The notes beneath the pieces are model-generated. The model was not told where the DNA came from and ran no database searches. It saw only the letters and a list, made by a program, of their open reading frames with translations. This document shows, in pieces, positions 12,165 to 23,800 of a stretch of DNA of 64,000 nt. The DNA comes from Trichobilharzia regenti (Eukaryota > Platyhelminthes > Trematoda > Strigeidida > Schistosomatidae): positions 32,417,379-32,481,378 of the forward strand of contig OX235263.1 in assembly GCA_944472135.2 (NCBI GenBank). Direction: 5' to 3'. Position numbers and translations under genes: made by a program. Every line of letters starts with the position of its first letter. Positions within the stretch are counted from its first letter, which is position 1.

Positions 12165-14455
12165 TTACATATTAAGAACACGATTGATTCCTGCGATTAC
12201 TCCGTCTGCATAAGCATTGGCAAACACTTCTCCAAATTTGTCATTAATTCTGTCCATACCCGCATTGATAATCTTCTTTTTGGTATCGTATATGTTACTT
12301 CGATTTCGAGGGATAACTGCTGACGTACTTTGAGATGCGAACAAGTTGCGTGACCACGTCCATTGTTTACAATTATGCATCACATGGTTAACTACAAAAG
12401 GTGGAACAAAAAAAGTTAAGATAACTATGAACTGATTATTACATTACATTATACATTAAAAACGTAGTCATAAAAACGCAAATATACCTGTGAAATACGG
12501 CTTTCTTAAGTGGACCAAAAGCAAGTGTCGGCAGGGGTACCGACAGGTCTGAAATGTAAAGCACGTGCAGGTGCAAGCACTCAGATCAACCTGCACTGTT
12601 TTCCCATTTTCTTTGAAAAATACATAATCAACGGATTCGAACTCAACAGTAGCCCATCGTCGCAATTGGTATTCACGTATTACCTTCCTCGCGGCGTATG
12701 GTGTAAGCAACCGTATAATTGGGATTAAACTTTGTGAACAGGGATACGTGAAGCATCGTGATTGAGCAATATTCGCCTCCTGCTGTATTATTGAAAAACT
12801 TCGTTTATGCCATTTATACACCTTTAGCATACTTTTATGCAGACTATCAGATCTTTGCAAAAACCGTTTCATCTGCTTGTGGGAACTCTCGACACGATTA
12901 TTTGTATCGTTCCCAAAAGTCAGCACGTTATCTCTGAAACAGGCCGCCCACAATTCTCGTCGATGCATCCAACGACGTTGTAGGTATTGACTGACATTAG
13001 CATCCAATCTGCTAATAACTCTGAAGTAGAAATTAAATCTGCAAAATGAGAACAATAGAGGCATTACTCTGATCTCCTTTTACACTGCACTAGACGGCAT
13101 AAGTAGTTCTTCACAATGGGATTTCTTGTCTACGAATAAAATGTAAAGTATGCTTTGAAAAACTTACTTTCCGACAGAAAGCTCGGCAAACATGAAAAGA
13201 ACACAAAACAATGTGCGCTTGTCTGTGCGTTAACTTGACGGCTGCTATTTCAGCTTGCGCACAATCCATAATGAAGGATTCTGTTTTCGAGGTGTCTTCC
13301 ATTATTTGCCGGAAACAGTCTAATATCCAAACTACATCTCGTTTGAATTCTTTTCTAGTCCACGCAAATAAAACTGGTCGTCCACGACCAAAATTATCCG
13401 TCACAAGTAGCTGGAACAAAGAATACCTGCACGTTGATTAATGAATTGGTAAACTTACTTCCCTTTATTTGTATTATACGTCGAGTCGATACCAACAACT
13501 TCAGGGAACTGTTTATACAATTCCATTTGCTCATAAGTTGCAAAACAAATTCTTGTTAGTGAATTCCTGATCGGTTCATCGGAATAATACTCCATTAACT
13601 TCCCACGGGATTTTAGGAATTCAAAAATGTCACGACGACTCGAAATACCTTAAGTATGTAACAAGTACGTCAACGTTACCTTTATTCACTGCGGCTTTCA
13701 TATTTTTAACGTCAATGCGAGTTATATCCTTGTTGTACTTCTCCTTAACATGCATTATTATTTCATCGGATGAGTGGGATTGCTGAAGAAGTGGTTCAAT
13801 ATTTTCTTTCTCTTCAACTGTTAGTCGTCTATACCATGGGTCATTCTGCATGTACACCCTGCTGCATGGATGGTTATGCACCATATTGTGGGAAGCAATT
13901 ATGTATTCACTATGATGCAAAACCACGCGAAATGAAGACGAGCAATTGCAACATTTAGACCTGCAATATTCATGAAATCATATTACACTTCTTCTTACGA
14001 CTTGTTTTTCAATTTCAATCCACGTCTTGTACGATTCACTCCAAAAGTGCATTTAAAACCAACATAAGCGTACTTAAACCTGGCATCCGGCATCGTTTTG
14101 CTGCAATTATGAACATAGTGAGTGTAGGATAACTACACTGTTAGCATTAAATGACTTCCTCACTTTTTGAAATTCTGCTAATGACTTCTCAAATTCATCC
14201 CAGCTGAAGAAACGCTTTCCAAGTATGTATTCAGCAAAAATTCCACTTAAATCTGTGCTCCTGTCACTCGAATTGACTACCTGCAACGGACTAAAATAAA
14301 GTTATCAATTAGGATCCATCTATGTCACAACTATTCCAACATAAATCGTAAAAAAACAACATTGAAATACAGGGATGATCGATAACCATCAAGAAAATGC
14401 CGCACGTATAACCTAAATTACAGAAAAACACAAGAACCCACCGGTTCGTTGACAT
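12165..14455 (-). CDS. MULE-type transposase with SWIM zinc finger, multi-exon
   Basis: Exons proposed from frames and splice sites, in transcript order: 14455-14442, 14290 to about 14138, 14100-13999, 13960-13680, 13648-13459, 13426-13168, 13129-13086, 13038-12488 and 12391-12165, about 600 aa in total. Introns of 38, 31, 32, 38, 47 and 96 bp have GT-AG ends. The product has an N-terminal Cys-rich, FAR1-like region (KCCNCSS). The MULE DDE domain follows: Asp in VGIDSTYNTN, Asp in FIMDCAQAEIAA with a C-x2-FHVCRAF step, and Glu in NNRVESSHKQMK. A SWIM finger (CTCTCFTFQTCRYPCRH) closes it. All catalytic-type residues are present and no stop lies inside the exons. The junction of exons 2 and 3 does not keep phase as drawn, so that intron or a frameshift is unresolved. 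AATAAA-like signals lie just past the stop (about 12125-12160). It may be a Curupira-like Mutator transposase or a domesticated ZSWIM-type gene. Confidence 0.75.
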
Positions 14456-14744
14456 CGCAAGCAACCAATAGACCAAACAACGAATTGTACGACAAATAAT
14501 GCCTAGTACATGCACAAACAAAGAAAAACAAAGCGTTACAATAGTTTCATACACGTTTACAGTAATCACATATGCTGGCAAACGACGCAAACACAACCAC
14601 GCAAATACAGCACCCGACAGCACGCACCCAAGGACAATTCAAACTCCAATTGACCGCCACCATTCTAGCCAATGAAAGACGAAAAAAAATTATTCGCGGA
14701 AAATATAACACGAGACAACCTATATACTCACCCAAAGATTATAG
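14456..14744. promoter_or_regulatory. Short divergent intergenic region, putative shared promoter
   Basis: Only 289 bp separate the proposed start codons of the minus-strand transposase-like gene and the plus-strand carrier gene. The region has CCAAT boxes at 14646-14650 and 14669-14673 and a TATA-like aaatataac at about 14700. Both genes' first introns begin soon after their starts. Shared control is inference from spacing. Confidence 0.4.
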
Positions 14745-14852
14745 ATGTCCGAGACAAATGCCCCTGTTATAAGTCCAATAAAAAGTTTTTTGGCTGGTGG
14801 GTTCGGAGGTGCCTGCTGTATTACAATTGGTCACCCATTTGACACTATAAAG
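14745..14852 (+). CDS. SLC25A20: Carrier exon 1
   Basis: This exon holds 36 codons, from ATG to the Lys of HPFDTIK, the first half of the first carrier signature. The donor is aag|gtttgc, phase 0. The next exon opens with VRLQ, which completes the signature. Confidence 0.93.
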
Positions 14853-17800
14853 GTTTGCTTTGTATATATTAATCATAGTTCTTATTAAATTTAACTACAT
14901 GTTATTCTTGTGTAGAAGTTTTATGTGACCACTTTCGTCAGGAAGTCATTAGTTTTTTAATATACGAATACGCAGACCTTACCTCGCACTCTAATGTTAT
15001 TGATAGATTGGGATTTTCATACTTTGTACATATTCTACAGTCGTTTCAACATGCTCTTTTCATGATGAAAGTTAATTTTCGAGCAAAACCTTGCAACTAG
15101 AGCTGTGTAAGATCCTGTATGAGATAGTGACGCCGCTTATACTTTCGAGCTCTGGCATCACTATCATGCGTTATTAAACCTTATGCTCATAATTTACATT
15201 GGATTATTTGCGCTTGCATATTCTAATTCAGTAACATTTTTAGGCTTAGTACGCCAAAGTCTGAGTATTCGAAGGAAAGTGGGTGAAATTTGGGTATAAA
15301 AATTTGTTCAGTATACAAATACAACACATGTTTTCTGGGTAGTCCTTTTCCCTTAACTTTTAGTCTTTTTTTTCACCTGAGCTTGCGTTTCTTCATTAAG
15401 ATGAAAAAGCTCACTATCATTATATTCTGAAAGTACTATATTCAAAAGTACATCTGCTACTTACATCCTCTTCAATCAAGCATCTCGCGTCCATATGATT
15501 AAGTCAAGTTGTAAGAAATGTGGTGGCATATGTTATCAGTAAGATGAAAAATCCATTGTTTAGTCCTGCAACGTCACCTTTATTTGAATAGTATACACAC
15601 GAAAAATATGCAATCGTAACAGATTATGTACTCTTTGTAGTTGAAATGTAACATCCTAGTATCATATCCCGAAATAACTTGTTGTGTGAGGTGGCATCGA
15701 CGAGGGAAAATGCTTGCAGTTTGTGTCGTTCTTCATTATTTCAGGATATTATGTCTCATTTTATCGTACAGTCTTCGTATAAGCGGGGCGTCTTAAAAGT
15801 GATCCAGGTAGACACACGAAATGAAAAACAGTAAATTAGATGACATGAATCCGAAAAATGAGTAATTCAACTTTGAAGCAAAGCTGTTAGGTAGCCTATT
15901 CCGACCAGCTACGCAAAGAAAATTTTAAATTAAGCTTCACTTCCTCGCTAAACCAGATATGTAACACTTCTGGCACCTTTTCGGTTCCGATATGGCTAGT
16001 TTGTGTGGAACTGAATTTTCATCGTAGAACTTTGCACTAAAGTCGCCAAATTCCATAAGTGCAGACAAAGGTAGAAAAGCAGAATGTAGAGGTAATCCGT
16101 GCCTGGAGTATCCTAATATTTCTAGGGGTTTTCTTATGTATCCTGATTTGAGACTTCTCAACAGCTTTAACTGTGAAAAGGTAGTTACATTGTAATGAGT
16201 CTTAAAATTGTTGGAAGCACCTATCAGTATTTTTAACAAAGTGAGATCAGCTTGTTCTAAGTGCGGTCATATCGTATATCTAAGTAAGACTACTTTTTAT
16301 CGACTTCAGCTTATACTTTACAATATTGGGGTATTTTTCAGGGGAATAAAGTGTTTTTGGCCATTTATCTCGTAATCCGATTATTCGGATTAGTTTACTA
16401 ACACTTGATATCCAAAGATTAGTATTGTGTTTTTGTGGTTTTTTTCTAGGTCAGACTGCAGACAATGCCTCATGTCAGGGCAGGATCAACACCTTTATAT
16501 TATGGAACTGTTGATTGTATTAAGAAAACTGTAGCTGCAGATGGCATCTTAGGTCTGTACAAGGGTATGGCGGTACCTGTTGCTGGAGTCGCACCTGTAT
16601 TCGCCACCTGTTTCTTCGGGTACAATCTAGGCAAAAAGATTTTCGCCAAAGATCCTATGAACTTAAGGTATATTTTATGCTTTAATAGAATTACTGTAGA
16701 AAACATGAACTTCTGTTGGCGGGGATGTTCTCCGGTATTTTTACTACCGCAATTTTAGCTCCAGGAGAACGCATTAAATGTCTTTTGCAGGTAAGATTAG
16801 TTGCATTGTTGTTAGAACAAGTGTTCGCCTGAAAATCTTTGTTGTGTTGCTTTCTTCAGAATTAGTTGAAACTGTTTTGTTTTACAGAAACTTCATGTCT
16901 TAGTAGTATGCAAAATGGAAAGCAGGTTTTTATTTCATACGAATAGCTTATTCTCTTTACATATAAATAGTATAATGTGACATGTGCCTCTCGTTATGGA
17001 TCTGCTTTTCATTCTATTTTCTATTAGTAACCACTATGTAGTCATAATTAGTATTGTCTACATTCCAGATATGTAATATCTACGTTGTTTATTCCTTTGC
17101 GAGTTGCGTAATGGTACTCGTGCAGATTGAATCTCTCAGCCATATTGTGTTGACCACATTCGAAATTGTTGGCAACCATTGTGAAACCGACAAAATAGAG
17201 GGAACCGAAGATGGGTGATGATCAGGATGGCTTTGTGTGTACTCACAGGATTGTGCGGGTGGTTATTACTTCCCGGCTGGTCACACCGTGGAAGTTTATT
17301 TCTTGAAACACAAAGAGTATTAGTGTTGCATGATCGCAGAGCCAAAACACAGAACCAATTCGGTATGTTGTTTCTACGAGGTTTCATTTCGTCTTAGTTT
17401 CTTAACATGAGATGGAAACTGCTTCTCGGTGGTTGCGACCTAATACTAACACATGTGTTGTGCAAGCATGTCTTGGGGTTGAAAATGACTACTGTCCACA
17501 CTATCTGTAACTTCATCACGTAATCTTGTACGAGGCAGACACATGAAGCTACAACTGCTTGTTTTCATCAAGCTAATAACACCACATCTTTGATTTTCCA
17601 AGGAGCTTAGTCAAGAAGTAGAATTTTTGAAACACTAGTTTTTACGTCAAAATTTTCACAGGACTTTTGTGCTGCAGAATTCTATGACGTTTCCAGTTTT
17701 ATGCTTTCTTTCTGGTTGTTGCACATCTATTCAAAATCTGGCTTACTAGTCTGAGGCTAGTGCAGCTGTCATTATAACTTTACGTTATGTAGTTTTGCCT

Positions 17801-20800
17801 ATTTCAAAATATCTACTTCACATGAATCCGACTTCCTGGTGAGTGTCAGGCTTTTTAACTGTGGCACTTCACTGAATGCTTTGACCTCAGAGACTCACTC
17901 TCGAAATCCAGTCACGTGAACGGAAGTCTCAGTTGTTTAGGTCGTAAACTCGCTCTACACAAAATCATCAACTACTTGATTAGCTGACTTTTTACAGTAG
18001 GTATTTAGGTCACTGAGTTGTTTCACAGTTAAGGGTTTTCATTGTTTATAAGCTGACATTTGTCAATGAGCTAAATTGAACTGTCATTCTAACTTCTTAA
18101 TTCCGTATTATATCTTTTATAACGTCCCACTAAATTAACTGGTAGCACTTCAAATGACTTTCACTTATATTTTCTTATGTTCATGTCTGGATGGATATTT
18201 TCCGTAGACTTTAATTATTACCAGAATATCACCTAATCGTACTAATATATAATTTACAGGTTCAGTCTAATTCTTGTGGACCTGTGAAGTATAAGGGACC
18301 GGCTGATGTTTTCCGTCAGTTGTATCGCGAAGGTGGACTTCGGAGTATTTACAAAGGGACAGCTGCAACTCTCTTACGAGGTATGATTTTTAATTGTTAA
18401 CATTGTATTATACCCACCTTTTGTTTAATTTCATCATAGGTGCACTACTCGAGTCGACCCCAAGTGATTTTAGCGACTTAGAGGTTGACTTTTCACCAGG
18501 GAACAATCGTGTCAACTTATAGCATGTGACGCTAAGTCATCTTAAAGTTTATCTTGTTGGCTTATCTCAAACAGGTGAAATATACGGTTTTGTGTCACCA
18601 TATCCATTTTATCATTGTGAAATAGAAACCCATTCTTGAAAATATTAGTTCTTCGTCAACTAGTTAATGCAGTGCTTTTTAGTAACTTGTTTCTATGAGA
18701 AGCTGTGATTTTCGGGAAAACCCCAACGCCCATGAAGACTGAAGCTCTGTGAATAAGCAAACTGTCAGAAAGCTGCTTTTCACCACAAAATGATTAGATT
18801 TGCAAATACCAGTGAATGTATTCTGACCCAGGGATTGTACGATAATTACACACTTGTAAAATCATATATATATATATATATATATATATAACGGTCATAG
18901 ACAAGAGACTTAGTAAAAGGATATTTATGATGTACACCTTATCTCTAAATCGTCATTTGCACAGATCTTCCGTGTTGTGCTACTTCTGCCCTTTGTACAA
19001 ATATCGCAGGGGAAATACGTGAATTGTATCCAACAAACGCGAATAAGGTTTCCCAATAATAACCGGAAGGTCCTGGGTGCGAATCCCAGTGGGTGCGTAC
19101 TGCCGATGATTCCCAAACTAGGATGAAACAGCAGCTGTCCATTACTCCCTGGTTTTCAATGGTTCTATAACTGATATCAATCCGTGATCAACTCGTAAAA
19201 ACATAACTAACCCTTACAAACCAAACTATAGAAAAGTATAATATTAAACCAACTAATATGTGTTCATAAGTCAGTGATAGTCTTGTTGAATAATCTGATG
19301 CTAATTAGCAATTTGTTAAATGTTTCCAGGGGATGTGAAGAAATTTGTCTCAAGCTGTCATACACTCAGTCTAACTCAGTTTAATGTCTCTCACTGCCAA
19401 ACTTCTTAAATTCACCGTTAACTACTTATAAAATTGTTTATATAATTATTTTACGATTATATACAACATCGATATAAGAATAAAACTTGTGCACTGTGGT
19501 AGAGTGTAATTCCATTATGGGTAAATTTTGTTTTGATAAAGTCTCACAGTGTTATACAGTAATGTTTACTGATGACGTTTCGAGCATTACTGTATAACAC
19601 TGTGAGACTTTATCAAAACAAAATTTACCCATAATGGAATTATATACAACAGTTTGTACACCTCTGTGTCGACTATATATATATTTTTAAAAAGAGCTAA
19701 ATTCATACAGAGGTACTCGAAATAGTTCATTAGATTATCAAGAATGTGGTTTCGTCCAATCGTGAATAGTTAAAATGTAATGTCAGCGGAAGTCAGAACA
19801 CATTGTGTATTCCACTCAGTAGACAGGACTGATCCATCAGAATTTTGTATTAGAAAAAAAACGTTATTGTGTGTATTTTGTTTATTTGATCAAAATATTT
19901 TGAGGTGATTTTTTTATTTTAACGTTCCATTTGTTACTCTGTTAATACAATTTTTAAAGTTTCGTGTACCCATCTGTTTCTAAACTACAGACTAAACAAG
20001 TACTCATTTTCACTTCGCTAAAACACTTTAAGCAGGTCACCTTTGCCATAGATCATAATTTTTTAAGACTAAATCATGCACGTCTATCGGTTAGTGGTTA
20101 AATAAACACACTGGAGAATATTCTTGATTCAGAACTTTATTTTTGTCGAGGTTGGGAAGTTACATCAACTGAGGTGGTTAGGACATGTGTTACGCATGCC
20201 TGCCTAGCCATCACCTTCCTTGACGGGCAGTGTTAGCCACTGAGATTGGATCAGATCGGAAAAGAGCTAACTAGTGGGTTGTCAAACAGAAACATGGCTT
20301 CATCAACCAATGAAATCCACAACAGTTAGTTTAAGCCACGTAGGGAGGTGTAGACTCCCAGGCTTGTTGGGGTCCTCGGGACGGTAAAAACCAATGGTTG
20401 GAAACAATTAGTGATATGGCCCAAAATCGTTCTCTGTGATTGGCGCAGATGCATCCATTCCTTGTGACTTACAGTACCCAATAAAACTCTGTTGTTCTTC
20501 GATATTGCTGTTCTTTTCGCCTCATATCTCTGTTTACTGTCTCTGTTTTGCATTTCTTTTTACTTTCTTCTCTTACTTTGTGTGCTATTGAAGCGTGGCG
20601 ACTCGAACTGCTGCACATGTGCATCGGTGGCACAGCGTTTAGGACTCTCACCGACCATGTACATGGTCCGCGGTTCGATCCGCTGTCGATGCACACCTAA
20701 TATCAATGGTTGCCCTGCAAATTTGGGCTACCGATATCGCAAGCTGAAAATTCCATACTTGTACCAAAAATACGGTGTGGAATCAAGCTATAATCAAAAT

Positions 20801-23800
20801 CTTTTTAAAAAGTCAGTGTAAAGTTCTGTGTTGAAAGCAGTCAGTCAACCAGTCCATGAATGATATAATTGTCTCCCCTGACAACCTTTGTCGTGATTAG
20901 TTGTTAATTTTCATCAATGCTAATCATTTTTATTGGCTTGACATTTGATTTTCTTGTTGTGTGACTGAACCTTTGTTAGTTGATTAACTTGATCTATAGT
21001 AATGTGCCTGTTATTTCCCTGATTCTTATGCGTAACTAGGCTTCTAAGAATTCTCTGGCATTTCTAGTTATTGCAAGGTTAAAAATTTCTTCATTTTCCC
21101 AGTTAAATTGATGCCCTTAGTTGTCTGCATGTATCTATGTGGAAAAAAACGTCGTATCTTCTGACAGTTAGTTTTTCTTTCTGGATGTGGAGTCGAAGGA
21201 GACTCACTTTGACCAATGTAATGAGTATCACATTTGACGCAGTGTATTTTGTAAATGGTGTTGATCTTGTCTTCGTTTACTCTTCTGTCTTTTGGTCTGC
21301 ATACTCTGTTAAATGAAGTGATTGTTTCGGTTTGTGTACCATATCTATTTAGAAAAACATGATGTTATGTTAATTATAAATTATGGCATGAAACCAGTAA
21401 ATTTGGTGCGAAATACTATTCTTAGCTTAAACATCATTTCTTAAAATTTCCTTTACTTTCCCAGTGGAACATAGAGCTTCAAGCTGGAGGCTTGAAGTTT
21501 CTGTAGCAGTGTTTATTTTTACAGGATAGGATTGCTAGCCTCATACCTTCCCTATTTACCAGTTTTATTATTGCATAAGTGAGACAAAGGAGTGCCTCGT
21601 CGGCCGGGGATCGAACCCCGGGCCATGTGCATGGTCAGCGAGCATGCTAACCGCTGTGCCACCGACGCACAGCTTAAACATCATGGTTAGACAAAAAATG
21701 TTTTATTACAAGATGCGAAACTCCCATTTATGTACCTTTGATAATTTCTGCCTTCATCATTTCCCTGAAAAAAAAATATTAAACCAGTTTGCCGAATGAA
21801 ACCTTGGAGTCACTTGTTTTAATATCACTGAAATTTCTACAAATCTAACATTGTATATGTTTATATATGGTTACTTTTCACTCAGCTCCCAGTGTTGGCG
21901 AAACTGCTGAGCCAGGTGGTGATCAGTAGTCCCCTCGTTGTTTCACAGTAACTAACCTTTAAAAGTAGCCATAGGTTTGTTATCATAGTTTTACAGAGAT
22001 TTTATTCACGTCTGGATATTTCTAGGATAAAACTTCTGTCTATTGTCAGTGTCTAGAATACCGAATGTCTGTGTGGTTCTTGCTTTTTTCTGCATTACGA
22101 TATTTACGGTCTTTAATTCATCTCAGATTAACACTACAAGTAATCATTTGTCATGCTTTTATTTTAGATATTCCTTCGTCTGGAGTATATTTTCTGACTT
22201 ATGAATGGATAAAGGAACTACTACGAAATCCATACGCCAAGTAAGCACATTCTATAATTTTTTGTGTGCGTCGGTGGCCCAGTGGTTAGGACTCTCGCCA
22301 ACCATGCACATGGTCCAAGGTTTGATCCCCTGCAGACGCACACCTGATATCTATGGTCGGCCTGCAAAATTTGGGCTACCGATATCCATGCTGAAAATTC
22401 CATACTTGTACCAAAAATACAGTGTGGAATCAAGCTGTAATCAAAAATAAAAGAATAAATTTTTGAATACTGTTTAAAATGACTCATAAAATTACAGAAT
22501 TATAAATATTAAACAGCTCTATTTTTTTAAAATATGTAAACTTTTCATTGGGCAATTTACAAACGTACTGTTTTCCATCTAAGAGACGCTTATACAGCCG
22601 TGGCATAGTGATTATAGACATTCAATATTCTGTCCAGACATATTTATAAATAATTGAGAGCATAGAGCTGCTGGAACGTTTAATTCCGCTCCATGGTTAT
22701 TGTGGAGATATGTAGATATCATTTAATCATTTATCTGGGATATCCTATAGTAGGCAAATTAGGAAGTCAGTTATTTGATTATGAGCAATGAATTATGCTC
22801 GAAACGTCATTCATTTATCAACACTATGGCAGTGTGTTGTATCAAATGAACTTATCTAATACAGATTTGCAATCCATGGAAGTGCCGAACTTCTGCTCTT
22901 AAAATAGGGTGTTCTTAACCTCTAAACTATGAATTTTTACTTCATATTTGGTCCGTATTTACGGTTTGGCTGAAAATAGGTAGTGAAGAGGTCAACAAAA
23001 TCCCTACAAACCAATACTTGAATATCAATGAGATGCTCACTGGAAACATGGCCTATTCAGGTAGGTAGTTACCCTGGTTTATAGTGGGAAGTCGTGACCA
23101 GTAGGGTGCAGGTCGGCTCTGAGGACAAATACTTGCCGAAGACATTGGATAGCGATTGCGCCATATCATGAATTGGCAGAAGTTGGAATTCATGGGCTGG
23201 TCATTGGATCGGCTCCCAGTGGTTTAATGGTCTACGAGCTCGCCTTGTAACCAGAAGGTCACGGGTTCGAACCCCGGCGGTTGCGTACTATGAAGTCTCA
23301 AACTAGAGCGAAACAGCTGTCCAGTACTCCCAGGCGGGTTTTCTAATGGTTCTCTAACCAATTTCAGCTCATGATGAAATCCTGTAACCAATCAAACAAA
23401 TCCCTTCAAACCAGTACTTGAAGGGGTCACTTTCTTTGGTCAGATCACTCACTTTAGAAATTCTGTCAACTCTCATTGGCTAATGATCAACCAATTATCG
23501 GTACTTGTAAAAAGTTTCGTTTAACTCCCGTAAATTCTCCCTAGCTTTGGTGAGATATCTAGTTCCCCGTTGGGACTATGCTCCCCAGCGATATGAATTA
23601 TCCCACCGTGATATTGTGAAACATGACCACTGGAGAAAGAAAGTTTCTAAATCTTTAGGACATTAAGAAGACAAACATCACAAGTTGATATCATTTCGTA
23701 GTTCAATCTACAATCGCTTTATAACTAGCATGTATGAACAAATATTCCGTCATATAAGACAAAAGTACATCCTAATAAGCAATCATATTTTAATAGGTCA

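Noticed and set aside
14309..14623. 104-aa hydrophobic minus-strand frame upstream of the carrier
   Set aside because: It spans the proposed first exon and first intron of the MULE/SWIM gene, and its content looks like AT-rich chance translation.
15937..16239. 100-aa minus-strand frame in intron 1
   Set aside because: No recognisable domain, repeat relative or splice context. Not enough to call a gene.
16465..16758. Separate 97-aa frame with carrier-like sequence
   Set aside because: It is exon 2 of the carrier read through the 32 bp intron. The spliced model explains it and restores the conserved protein.
21600..21671. tRNA gene (also at 22265, 29950, 32940 and 35811)
   Set aside because: These are the tRNA-like heads of SINEs. 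They have A- and B-boxes but no full cloverleaf, and they continue into repeated SINE bodies.
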